Source of the DNA: Cenococcum geophilum 1.58
Lineage: Eukaryota; Ascomycota; Dothideomycetes; Gloniales; Gloniaceae
Assembly: GCA_001692895.1 (NCBI GenBank)
Contig: KV748275.1
Location: 62,001 to 126,000 of the forward strand
Length of the DNA: 64,000 nt
Reading direction: 5' to 3'
The notes under the pieces were generated by a model. It searched no databases, was not told the DNA's origin, and saw nothing but the letters and a program-made list of their open reading frames with translations. Positions 24,990-36,222 of the stretch are shown here, one piece after another. The position numbers were made by a program, and so were the translations under genes. How positions within the stretch are numbered: the stretch's first letter is position 1; every line of letters starts with the position of its first letter.

Positions 24990-26971
24990 CGTGCCTAAAT
25001 TAACTAACTAGCTTCAGAACTAAGTATAGACCCTTTAGGCGCCGAGATATATCCTATTAACCCTTTAGGACTTGACTTAATTAATAAATTGCTGCAGATA
25101 AACCGTACGGCCTCTTCTCTATAGGAGTACCGTAAAAAGGTAAAGAACGTTACTAGCCTATAGTCCCTTAAAAATGGATTACTTAAGTATTAGGAACGGC
25201 TGGTAGTGGTAGAGGAACAGAACTTACAGACTTAGCTTATTGCTAAAGTATATACCTAGGTCTCTACGGCCCACCCTAGAAAGAATAAGACCCGTAGGAT
25301 TATTAGCAACCGCTACTACTGGCCCGGAATGGTTATAGATATTAACTGCTATATACGGAACTGCAACGACTACTATAGGTCTATAATTCTACGAGATAAA
25401 ACCCTAGGACTATTAAAACCCCTTCTAATACCTAACCGCCCCTAGTAATATGTCTCTATAGACTTTTATAAGCTACCTCTAGACCGTGACGGATATAATA
25501 TGGTTATAATCCTAGTTAACCGCTTTAGCAAGCGCCCGTTCTTAATTCCCTGTTATAAGAATATTAATACTAAAGAGGTAGCCTAACTGTATATCTACTA
25601 CGTCTACCAAATTTATAGATTACTAGACACTATTATATCTAACCGCGGGCCGCAGTTTATATCAGCCTTTTGGAATAAGTTTACCTAGATCCTAGGCATT
25701 AAGCTAAAGCTTTCTACGGTATATTACCCCTAGATAGACGGTTAAACGGAGATTATAAATTAATACTTGGACCAGAGACTCCGGCCTTTCGTTAACTACT
25801 TCTAGGATAACTAGGCCGAACTATTACCCTTAATAGACTACGCCCAAGCGACCCTACCCCATAACTCTACTGGATTTGCCCCTATTTAACTAGAAATAGG
25901 TTACTTACCCCGTATAAGCTTTAACTAGGAAAGACTAGAAGGGCCCTAGACTATACGCGAAAAACTATCTTATAAGGAAGCCTAGTAGTACGCTAAGCGC
26001 TTAGAAGAAGCCTAGAAAGTAGCCTATATAAACCTAAAAAAGGCCTAAAAATTAATAAAATAGTAGGCAAATAAGTATAGGCGCAAGCCTAACTTTACTA
26101 TAGGCGATATAGTCTAGGTTATAATAAAGAACTAGAAGATAGAACGGCCTAGCCGTAAGCTAGACTATAAGATAATAGGACCGTATAAGATTCTTAATAA
26201 AGTAGGCAACTTGTATAAGGTTAAGCTCCCAGACTTAATTAAAGTCCACCCTATCTTTTTACTGGATAAGCTATGGAAAGCTGTAAATAACCTATTACCC
26301 GAATAAAAGAATAAACCTCCTCTACTAATTTAAGTTAACGACAATAATAAATAGGAAATTGAAGAAATATTGGCCTATAAACTTATAAAGGGAACGTTAA
26401 AGTATTGTGTTAGTTGGAAAGGATATAACCTAGACCCCATTTAGTACCCTATATAGAACTTTATAGGTAGCCCCTATAAGCTTTAGGAGTTTTATAGCCG
26501 TTACCCTAATAAACCCGGACCGCTAAAGTACCTAAATAAGTAGATAGAATGCTAGCATAATAAAGATAATAAGCTACTAGAAGAACATAAGGACAAAAAC
26601 GCCCTAGAAATTTCTTAGTTATATAAGGTATTAAGATATCCAGGAACTTCAACTAGCGGTTGAAGTTGTTTAATTGGTTAGATTCTCTTGCTAAGACTTT
26701 TAGCGGTAAAGCCTAAGGGCAGGCTTTTTTGGAGGGGGGGGTAATGTTATAGTACTAGCAGAACTTAGTAGAACTACGCACCGGCAAGTTGCTACAGATT
26801 GCCGTATATTGCGGTCACGTGACGCGAAGATCGTATATAGCTTTAAGCGGCGCTCCCTTTCTTCTCCTTTCCTTTCTTTAGCTTTAGATTTTTGTTTATA
26901 AACAATCCAATTATATAGGCTTATACGTCCCTTATATCGTGCTTATACCTCAATTAATTAAGTCGCTAATA
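24990..26971 (+). mobile_element. Ty3/Gypsy fossil: integrase, chromodomain-like end, 3' LTR
   Basis: The left part corresponds to the integrase zinc-binding and core regions of the better preserved Gypsy element at 55-61 kb, followed by a degraded chromodomain-like C-terminus near 26,390-26,470. A purine-rich tract at 26,730-26,741 precedes a 227-bp LTR (26,745-26,971) starting TGTTATAGTACTAG. The 5' half (gag, protease, reverse transcriptase) and 5' LTR are missing. It is heavily RIP-degraded with many breaks. Divergence is almost all C/T and A/G, so true insertion age cannot be read from it. Confidence 0.7.
26745..26971 (+). repeat. LTR of the left Gypsy family (plus copy)
   Basis: This 227-bp LTR begins TGTTATAGTACTAG and ends GTCGCTAATA. 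It matches in reverse complement the segments 28,920-29,155 and 29,536-29,762. A purine-rich tract immediately upstream marks it as the 3' LTR of the plus-strand fossil. Confidence 0.7.
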
Positions 26972-29762
26972 GTGCGGGTAGTATAATATAGGCAGTTTAG
27001 GGGTAGCGTAGTATATAGATCCGTTGCGGATTAAGCTATATATCCTTCTTAAAAGCCTAATCCCTACGCGTTGTATTAGCCTAGTAAATGGTGTTTATCT
27101 ACGGCCGTATAAGGTTTTCTATTATAATACTTATCTCTTTTATAAAGGAAGGCGTTAGGGGTATAATTTCGGGCTAGATAAGCTGCCTATTCTATATATT
27201 AAGCTATAAACCCAAATAGGCTAGCTATTTTCTTCTTAAGATTATATTATAGCTTCTAAGGTCCGTAATAAGGAAGGGAATATTATACTACCTTTATCCG
27301 TTAACGCGGAGGTAGATTTATATAATAGTTATAATAGGTAGTTCTATTTATCCGTTATAACCGCAAATAGGGATTAGTTTAGGCAGTTCTTTAAGGGGTG
27401 TATTTAAAAAGTTAGCTAGTTTTATAGCGCACTTTATATTAATTAAGGTAAAGGCATTTACTCCTAAGTTAGCTAAAGTAAAGGTTAAAACTTAATATCT
27501 ATTACGAAATAAAGTATAAGGGATAGTGTAGCTTCTTCTACTAACTAGCTAACCTAGATTAATATATAATATATCAATCCCTTTTAACCCTAGAGAAAAG
27601 TCTTCCTCTAAGGTTCCTCTTTTTCTAGCTCCGTACTATTCTCCTAAATTAATAGGACCTTATTTATCTTTACCTTTATTAGGCAGTTCCTTATAAGGTA
27701 GCCTATTTAACTATATAAAAAGTAAGCTCCTTAATCGCTAAGAGTTTATATATAGGGGTTACTATATATAGGCTAGGTGTATACTAGGCCTATAATAGGG
27801 GTAATTATACAGCTAGCTGCTAGGTTAGCTATAGGAGTTACTAATTATACTAGGGTACTACGGGCTGTACTTATAGTACTTATGGCCTAGTTTATAAGGT
27901 TTCTAGTTTTTAGCTAGTTAGCATATACCTTAATTTAATAAAGGCCTTAGTTAATAGCTAGGTAATAATCTATAAATTCCTTTAACGTCTATACCGTAGT
28001 ATAAGCTAGTAATACAGCCTGCTATAGGTCTAGGGTAAGCTTATTAAAGAGGTCTAATAGTAGGTCTTTCTAGGGGATCTAGGCCTATTTAGCTAGGTAT
28101 AAAAAGTAGGTTTAGAAGGCCAAAAAGGTCTCTATTGTTTTTATATTTAGGCTTTTATAGCTAAGGTAGGCGTTCTATACTTTAAAAGGGTCTTTATAAA
28201 TAGAAGATAAGTATTTAATTATTTCTTCTTTAGAGATAAAGGGGTCTATTAAGTCTTTAGTGTATTGCGGGCGTAAATGCGTTTAGGTATCTCTGCCAGT
28301 ACGGCCGAAAATATAAGCTATTCTAGCTTAGGCGTTAGGGAAGTAGTCTATATTAACTTTAAGCTTATCCCGTAATTAAAGCTTTTAATTATTAACTATA
28401 GGGTCGGTTCCGTTTGTATATAGTAGGGGATCTATAACCCTTACTAACCGCTTCGGTACTATATAGGCCTTAGTAAATCTACTAAGGCGCTAGAATAGGG
28501 CCTAAAGGACTATAGTAAGTCTTTAGTTATTTAATAATGACTTATTATTAGATATAGGGGTATCTCTAGCTTTAAGCAGCTCTCGTAGTTATTTAATTTT
28601 AGTATTAGTAGCCGTAAGCTCCGCCTAGGGGGTTAAAACATTAATTATTTCTTTATCTAAAGTATTTAAGGGTCCTATAGCTACTTTACCTACTACTATA
28701 GTTTATAGTATAGTAGTAGGGGTATTAGGTAATTCTAGGTAATTTCTTTAGGGGTTATAGTCTATGCTTATCTTATAGGTCCTTTCCTTAGGGTTCTATT
28801 CTTTTCTTTTAGGTCCTGTCTTTATGGTCCTAGTAATATCGTTAGGGTCCTATTCTATATTCTTATAAATATATTTAAGTTCCTTCTTAGGAAGAAAGAG
28901 TAGAGTAAGCTTTAGATAATATTAGCGACTTAGTTAATTAAGGTATAGGTATAGTAAGAGGGACGCGCAAGCCTATATAATTGGATTATCTATAAATAAG
29001 AATCTAAAGCTAAGAAAAGGAAAGGAGAAGAAGAGCAGCGCCGTTTAATATTTTATAAGATCTTCGCGTCACATAACCGTAATATACGGCAATCTATAGC
29101 AACTTACCGGTGCGTAGTTCTGCTAAGTTTTACCAGTTCTACTAGTGCTGTAATAGGTATCTCTAGCTTTAAGTAGCTCTTATAGTTATTTAATTTTAGT
29201 ATTAGCTGCTATAAGCTCCGCCTAAGAGGTTAAAATGTTAATTATTTCTTTATCTAAGGTGTTTATAGGTCCTATAACTACTTTGCCTACTACTATATTT
29301 TATAGTATAGTAGTAAAGGTATTAGGTAATTTTAGGTAATTTATTTAGGGGTTTTGGTCTATATATATCTTATAGGTCCTTTCCTTAGGGTTCTATTCTT
29401 TTCCTTTAGGTTCTATCCTATCGTAGTTCTAATAATATCCTTAGGGTCCTATTCTATATCTTTATCCTATTTATAGTCCTATAAATATATTTAAGTTCCT
29501 TCTTAAAAAAAAAGGGTAGTTTAAGCTTTAGATAATATTAGTGACTTAGTTAATTAAGATATAAGCATAGTAAAAGGGTCGCGTAAGCCTATAGAATTAG
29601 ATTGTCTATAAACGAGAATCTAAAGCTAGGGAAAGGAAAGAAGAAGAAAAGTAGCGCTGCTTAATATTTTATAAGATCTTCGCGTTACGTGACCGCAATA
29701 TACGGCAATTTGTGGCAACTTACCGGTATAAAGTTCTACTAAGTTCTACTAGTGCCGTAATA
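26972..29762 (-). mobile_element. Ty3/Gypsy fossil: duplicated 5' LTR and gag region
   Basis: On the minus strand, LTR copies lie at 29,536-29,762 and 28,920-29,155, followed leftwards by a degraded gag-like region reaching about 27,000, where it abuts the 3' LTR of the oppositely oriented fossil. The segment 28,559-29,155 is repeated head to tail at 29,156-29,762, so the minus strand reads LTR, about 380 bp of leader and gag start, LTR, gag. Pol and the 3' LTR are absent. It is heavily RIP-degraded with many breaks. Confidence 0.6.
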
Positions 29763-30330
29763 AGAAGCCTATAAAGACTAGCTATATATTAATATACCTA
29801 TATATTTTAAGTACTATAGTTACCTATTAAGTAACTATATCTATACTATTAGGTAGTACTTTTTAAACCTCTTAAGCTTTATTCCTTCCTTTTAGTCTAT
29901 ATATATACTAGCTCTAAGCTATAGTATCCTTTCTTTTTTATATACTCTCTTTTATCTTTTTATCCCCTAGGAAGCGTTTCTTAAACCTACTATTAAGGTC
30001 CTTAAGATAAATAACTAGTTATTAAGGGCTAGGTTTATACCTAGCCTTTAAAAGTTAGACTTAGTATCCTAAATAAGAGGAGAGGTATCTTTTACCCTTT
30101 CTCCTTTTCTCTTTACCTAGAAATTATCCCTTTTTATTAACACCTACTATAGTCCCACTCTAGGGCTAGTCTATAATAATGGTTTAGTATATAATAGGTA
30201 TTTGTCTAAAAATTCTACATATTATATTATATAGGGGCGGTAGCGAGTGGGAATTAAAAAGCATATAGGTTACCAAGATGTGGGCCTAAGACTTAAAGTT
30301 CCGACATATTAAGGAGGTTGTTAAGGCAAG
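29763..30330. other. RIP-degraded DNA at left border of gene island
   Basis: AT-rich sequence with no recognised gene. Composition becomes balanced, with CpA and TpG returning, at about 30,330-30,430; this is the left edge of the non-RIP island. Confidence 0.6.
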
Positions 30331-30831
30331 ACGCTAAGCTGTAGGTATAGGGTCGTGCCTGCGTTAGGCAACGGCAAGGAGCGGGAAACTATCACTAAGG
30401 ATATATAGCTCATTCGGATGTGCTTAAATTATTTCTTTTGATATAGTGCATCTATGGAGTTACGAATGCCATATAGCTGTACCTGGAATGAAATGTTGTA
30501 TATTACGTGATACTAGCCACACCTGGGCACCTGGGCAACATCGTCTCGGCAAATATAAAGACAACGAGAAGTGCTCAGATTTGGGTGGAAACGGAACGTT
30601 TATCATTTAATCTAATAAAAACAATCAGCCCGGCTGCGGCGGTCTATTCCGTTCTGCACCGCCGCTTTCGTTCGCCGAGACCAGGCCGGCCTGACAGGCG
30701 AGCCGCATTCATGAAAGCGCTGTCATCGACACTGGGGGAGCAATGGTTCGATGACGACCCATCTGAATGCGAAGGCTGAAGGTCGAAGAGCGTAACCTGC
30801 TTATACCCACAGATAGCCATTGGGATCATGT
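30331..30831. other. Intergenic, 3' side of first P450
   Basis: Non-RIP DNA downstream of the minus-strand P450. A 90-codon plus frame at 30,507-30,779 has no recognisable domain and no supporting context. No other feature seen. Confidence 0.5.
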
Positions 30832-32640
30832 TCACTTGGACATTGTGACACGACATGGGTATCCATCAGCAGGATGAGTCCCTGCCTTTTCAGTTTGATA
30901 AGCCCTATCCCCATGCACCGTCTTTACTGGCTCCCCCATGATTTTTGTTTTCAATCCTTCAAGGAACCCAGTCTTTCGTGTCGCATCCCATTCGTCGTAT
31001 GCAGGCGTGATGTCAAACGTCCGCACCGTGAGGATCAGCGCGATTTGAATCTCATTCCACACGAGCGTCTGTCCGATACAGCTCCGTGGACCTTGCTCAA
31101 AAGGGCGGAAAGCCGGTGGATAAGGGAAGAGCTCGTGGCCTTGCTCCACAAGAAAGCGCTCAGGCAAGAATTTGTTGGGCTGAGGCCATATACGCGGATT
31201 TCTGTGAACGGCTGGGTGTAAAATCGTGGCGCCTATGTAATCCATTGGGTATCTGTTTCCATGACGGTCAGTGATGGATACACCCGGTCGACCTGCTCGC
31301 ATGGTTGCAGCTGGCGGGTAAAGTCGTAAAGTCTCCTTGATTACAGCCATGGTGAATTTGCATTGGTTGAGGAGCGCGGGACGCTGGACCAGCAGTTCGG
31401 CAGTTTTCCAAACGTCATTCCCAAAGACTTTGCCGTGCTCTTGGCGGATTGTCTTGAGAGCCTCGGGATGCTGTGAGAGAAGATGGTAGACGTAGATGAT
31501 TGTTGAAGAGGTTGTGTCATTCCCCGCAAAGAGAAACAGTCTGATTTGATATGTGGCATACTGAGCGAAGTGTTCCTCGAGCTTGGGTTTGTGAATCAAG
31601 TCGCTATGCTTGTTCTCGGCCATATAGGATTCGATTGCCAAGGTTACAACGGATCTCGCCCCGGAACGCTTTCCGCTAGCAATGCCGCCATTCCGGAGGG
31701 CTTCTTCTTTGAGCTCAATAAACCTTTGATCAAGTTCCTTCTGGATTAAAGTATTCATGACATGACCGAAGTATCGTTGAATGAAGGGCCGGAAAGGGTG
31801 CATCAGTACCCGAGGATCCCAAAACGAATGCCACCTGGTTATGTAGCCAAGCGCAGTAGCTAGCGCATTTTCTGAACGCTGGTAGTCGATATCGGCACCC
31901 CTGCATGTAAGTTTTGGTCAGCGGACAATACAAGCTAAGAAGGGGAACCAGCGGGAAAGTGTAGGCTTCTTACAAGGTCAGTTTCATGATCACGTCCATC
32001 GTCATCCTTGTTGTCAGGTCATCAAGGCATATGACCCCTTGTTGCGTCTTCTCTTTCAGCTTTTCTTGGAATGTTTGTACTGATTTGACGATGTGAGGTA
32101 CACTCTCCATCATGGCTGCCGTACTGAACCCCGGATTGAATAGTGATCTCCAGATCTTCCACTCCTGGTCGCTCATGGAAATAAGATTAGGCCCCCCAGT
32201 AATCGGCTTCATAAATTGCAAGTGCATGCTCGTCTTGGGCAGATTGTACTTTGTGGACACCTGGACCGCAGCATCGGGATCGTACACCATGAGAAGTGGC
32301 GGATAGACAGGCCAGAAGTCCATCAAGAATATTTCTGTGTCGCTATGCTCACGGGCAAGGTCTGCCATAGCAAGATTCACGTTGGCATCTGGCGGAAGCT
32401 TGTCAACGTATTTTTGGAGGGTGAGAAGGTGCCCTGTGAGCCAGCTCCATCCCTCCGGCATTCGCTAATAAGGCCGCTGGTCAGATCACGAAGCGCATTC
32501 GAAGTCGTGGGTCCACTTACAACACCTTGCTTCCGCAATTCATTGATTCTCGAGCGATGTGTATATGCTTTCCGAACAAAGGTACCCAAGATTGTCACGG
32601 CCAAGATTGAAACAGCAGTGACCCACGTCATGGTTGTCAT
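30832..32640 (-). CDS. Cytochrome P450 monooxygenase (559 aa)
   Basis: Three exons at 32,521-32,640, 31,974-32,464 and 30,832-31,900. The introns (56 and 73 nt, GTAAGT..TTAG and GTAAGA..GCAG) join into one frame of 559 codons plus stop. An N-terminal membrane anchor (about residues 6-22) places it on the ER face. The I-helix oxygen-activation motif AGNDTTSS is at about 329-336, the K-helix ExxR is E393/R396, PERF is at 450-453, and the heme loop FEQGPRSCIG is at 471-480 with ligand Cys478. All key residues are present and length is normal. Overall it resembles the fungal StcS/AflN-type (CYP59-like) oxidases of polyketide pathways, from recall only; the substrate is unknown. The 1.3-kb upstream region holds clustered GCGCAT words. 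It neighbours a second P450 and an MFS exporter. Confidence 0.92.
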
Positions 32641-33965
32641 TTTGCGTATTTAGATACAAAAGGACAAGCCAGTTCAGGAGTGGCGAGCCTACTGTCAATA
32701 TGGTGGGTGTGTCCGATCTCATCGGAGGGNGTGGGAGTAAGGCAGAAAGTTGAAGCAGCAGATTGGGGGGGATAGTTGCCTTGCGCACGGGCCACTGCAC
32801 CGCGCCACATACGCGCATATACGCATAGATTCACCGGTCACCCTTGCGCATACGGTTCCTCCCGCATCAGATCTCTTCCGCCGCCTGCAACAAGGCTACC
32901 ATACCGTTAGCCCTGCCGCTCAACAAAAAACAATGCCGTAAGCAATGTGAGCATTTGGACCCCAGGCTGCGCGCATGCGCATGCAATCTACGCACCCCTG
33001 CCTAGGTGAGCATTCGAGTCCTCACGCATGGGAAAATCTCCTGATATCAGTCTTGCTGTTCGATAAAAGTCTCATGGCTCGTGCAGGTAGCCGATAGGGC
33101 ACACATGCACCTCACTTTCAAGCTACGTCGGTCAAAGCTCACCTGCAGCGAACCGTACTAGCTGCTCACCTACGTCGGGGCTGGCCCCCAGGCAGTGTCA
33201 CACATGCAAGTTACCGCCCGCCCGGGTACCTCTCAAAGGCCATTCTCCTCATGATAGTACCGTCAATGCATGCCACTCTCATGCATATGCTGCTTCATGA
33301 AGCGAAAAATAAATAATGATTCACACATGGACTCGATGTCTAGATTACTCTCCAAGACATTTCGGAGGCCGAGTGTCGTTTTCCCCCGTCGACAGTCAGA
33401 GGAGCAATCTAAAATAATTAGGAGATGTACACCCTTATCTGCATGTTATACGACCTCGGGAGTAAATGCAGTCTTGGGGACAGAATTGGTGATGTAGGTT
33501 AGGAGAGAGGGCCATGGTACTCAAGGTAGCCGTTGAAAGTCGGAACGATCGATGCTAATTTTAAAACACAGATGATGGAAGCTAGTTACACACAGATTGC
33601 ACAAGACCAGATCGCTGGGACATCAGATGGTAATATTTTACTAATTCGAGCCTAGAAAATACGGAGTTAATAACAAATCAAGGCTCTCTTCCCACACAGC
33701 TTATGTTTCATTGAGAGAACCCTAATACTACCACAATTTACTCATACTGAACCATCAATCACTTCTCGCATTGACCGTTGCCAATCGAACGATGACTTAG
33801 GATTACTCCGTGCCCCACCGGCAAAAGGAGCCGGGCTATGAGTCCACCTATCAAACCAATACGCTTTTCTCCTTCTTTTGGTGCCTCAGCGTTTGTATAA
33901 TCTGAAATTCCAAGGATACCTCTCAAAGTCAGTAACTTTCCATTTTCAGGGTGCGAGTTCCGGCT
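32641..33965. promoter_or_regulatory. Upstream region of first P450
   Basis: About 1.3 kb without a supported gene, lying between the P450 start codon and the 3' end of the membrane-protein gene. It contains repeated GCGCAT/ATGCGC words (about 32,813, 32,848 and 32,970-32,982) and two CTACGTCGG words (about 33,124 and 33,171), plausible but unproven regulator sites. A 75-codon frame at 33,270-33,497 has no recognisable content. One ambiguous base lies at 32,730. Confidence 0.4.
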
Positions 33966-35370
33966 TCACGCACTTTCGGTATCTTCTCTCGATGTCTTTC
34001 GGGAGTGAGTCGTGGCCTGTGCCCTGATGTGGGCATGATAATCCGTTTCCATGAGACCATACTCCGAACCGATCGTCGAAACGGTGGCGGTAGTTGGAAG
34101 CGTGCGTGTTCTGTTGCCAAACATGGTGCGCAGACCTGTCAGAGTGGGACGTGGAATCCTAAGCGACAGCTTTTGAGGCTTGAACGGTTCCATAGGATTC
34201 ACTTCCACGGGAGCAGCAGCTCCACTGGTCGAGCGTCGCCCGCGTAGTCTGCGGAAGTACGATTGTATTTTGTCCGAGACTTCGTTGGAGCCCACGAGCG
34301 TTGAGCGATAGACGGTTACCGACCCCATTATCATACCGATGCAAGACTCGGCATGTAGCCAGAACACCTGCCAGGGGTAGTCAAGAGCGTTTTGGTAGTA
34401 AGTGCCTGCGGCTCGAATGATGGAGCATGCGATCATGAAAAGCGAGAGGCAGAGAAATACGCCGATACCGATCTTGGTAAGAAGACGCATGCTAGATTTT
34501 CGAAGAATGACAATGGGAATTGCGATGACTTGTCAACAATTAGTTTTAGAACTATGATGACCTAACAAGAGTGCAACATACTAGTAAGATCCGTCAAGCT
34601 ATCAAGGGCCGGACAAATCCAGAACAGTACGAGCAGAGCTTTCTTTGAAGTCGGCAGCTCTGGAAAACATTTTGCTGAACGTAGTTAATTATTTCAGAGT
34701 TCTTGTAAGTAGATCAATCAACTGACCTGCAGCTTTACCAACGTATGGGCAGGTAATGAGCTGTTCTCCGACAACAAGAAAGAGCCAGGATATGATGGAG
34801 AAAACCACGGAAAACCAGTAGTAGTACATGAGTTTCTTGGACATGGACCGAAGCAAGGGATAGAAGAATGCCAGATAGCACCACTTGACCGCAAAGATCG
34901 CCGTCCACAGGAACAAGAGATACGCCAGTTGCCATTTGGATTGTTCGAACAAGTTGTCCATTTGTTGAAATGCTAGCAGTGCGGCTATTTGATCTCCTCT
35001 CAAGACCGAAAACTCGAGGTAAATCATATGGATACGCTCGTATAGTATAGCAGTACCACCGATCAGACAGACAAAGGCGAGTGTGAGGAAGCCGTCGTCA
35101 AGGAAGAGACGTCGTCGCGAAGCCAAGCGGATAGTGATCCGACCGAAGAAACTCAACGTGGCCAGCCCAAAGAGCACACCTAAGGCTACCTAACCCTGTT
35201 GTTAGGACTCTGCGACATTGAGTCATTTCACTTTTCCTGACCTTGAACTTGTACATAGCTATGCGGCCCGTATTCTCAATGTTCCATTGTGTCTGCGCAA
35301 TCTGCTCTGGCGTAAGGCTACTGGCAAATGCGGCCTTTGCTGCCGGATCCATCTGGATGGAGCCACCCAT
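33966..35370 (-). CDS. Rhodopsin-like seven-helix membrane protein (411 aa)
   Basis: Four exons at 35,242-35,370, 34,739-35,189, 34,582-34,674 and 33,966-34,528. The introns of 52, 64 and 53 nt keep one frame of 411 codons. The chosen start gives MGGSIQMDPAAK; an in-frame ATG six codons later (35,352) is an alternative. Seven hydrophobic segments are visible, including the first right after exon 1, and family-typical pieces such as KLMYYYWFSVVFSIISW, PTSKKALL, CPALDSLTDLTIIAIPI and GIGVFLCLS. This matches the large fungal rhodopsin-domain integral membrane family often annotated as hypothetical (plasma or vacuolar membrane, function mostly unknown; not a proven GPCR). The C-terminal tail of about 130 residues is hydrophilic, rich in Ser, Thr and Arg. 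It is divergently transcribed from the second P450 across about 850 bp. Confidence 0.9.
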
Positions 35371-36222
35371 GCCGATGTTACTTTTGGAAGACAGCGAGCA
35401 GGAAAGTATACTGGTGTTGATGCGTGGAATCAGAGTAAGAATTTGGATGGGGTGAATCGGATTCGTTTCAAACGACCTCGTGGCGCTGCTCAGCTTTATC
35501 AACCTCTGGCACTGGAGATGCGGTGTTCAAAAAATGCCCTAGACTATTCGGTTATGCACGACCAGAGGCATTCTGGAAGCAACTCCGAAGCCTTGTCACA
35601 GCCCCTGCCCGCTTTTCACCGGTTCGTTCGTATTTTGTGCAGAAACATACATCCCAATGGACTCTTCGATGTTGTCCGACAGCAAGATTGCCCCGCATAT
35701 GCAGGGGCGATTCCTGCATGCACTGCGGTGTGCGGGCCGTCCCGAAGCCCCCGCGACTCTTTCAGACATGCGCATGAGCTCTGCATGTACCTTCGCCAAG
35801 ACGGAAGAATCAGGCTTAGCAAGTGGTAGTCGCTACCGCATGCATTTCAGTATCTCTTAGTTGAAAAAGATATTCTTAGCCCGACTGTAGGTGTGTAGCA
35901 AATCTCCAGATTGACTATCTGACTCCACCACCCTGCGGTAAACTGAGCGTGAGTTCCCGGGGAAAAAGTTGGCCCCATTACGATCTGTCCAACGGGCGGT
36001 GGGTGGCGTATCGCTTCCGTGTGGCATTTTCACGGCATTCGCGCACAGAGGTTTCGTACTGGAACACTGCAAGGCAACCATGGAAACATCTTTCTGGGGG
36101 CGTAGAAATCCGAGACATCAGGTAACACATCATGCTATACTACTATATATTCAAAGAATTAGCAGAACAAATCACGTCTTTTCTTCTCAGTGTCCCTTTC
36201 CGGCTATACTCGTCATTTTAAG
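35371..36222. promoter_or_regulatory. Divergent promoter region
   Basis: This 850-bp region separates the starts of the membrane-protein gene (-) and the second P450 (+) and could regulate both. A TATA-like stretch (TACTATATATTC) lies near 36,140-36,151, about 75 bp before the P450 ATG. Overlapping frames of 60-200 codons in this stretch and into the neighbouring exon show no domain. Confidence 0.4.

Noticed and set aside
30507-30779. 90-codon plus frame downstream of the first P450
   Set aside because: No conserved motif and arginine-rich composition typical of chance frames.
30820-31221. 133-codon plus-strand frame
   Set aside because: It lies antisense to exon 3 of the first P450, which carries all the P450 motifs; no domain of its own.
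33270-33497. 75-codon plus frame upstream of the first P450
   Set aside because: Starts with ATG but shows no domain, signal peptide or supporting context.
35218-35829. 203-codon plus-strand frame
   Set aside because: It overlaps exon 1 of the membrane-protein gene on the other strand and the divergent promoter; no recognisable content.
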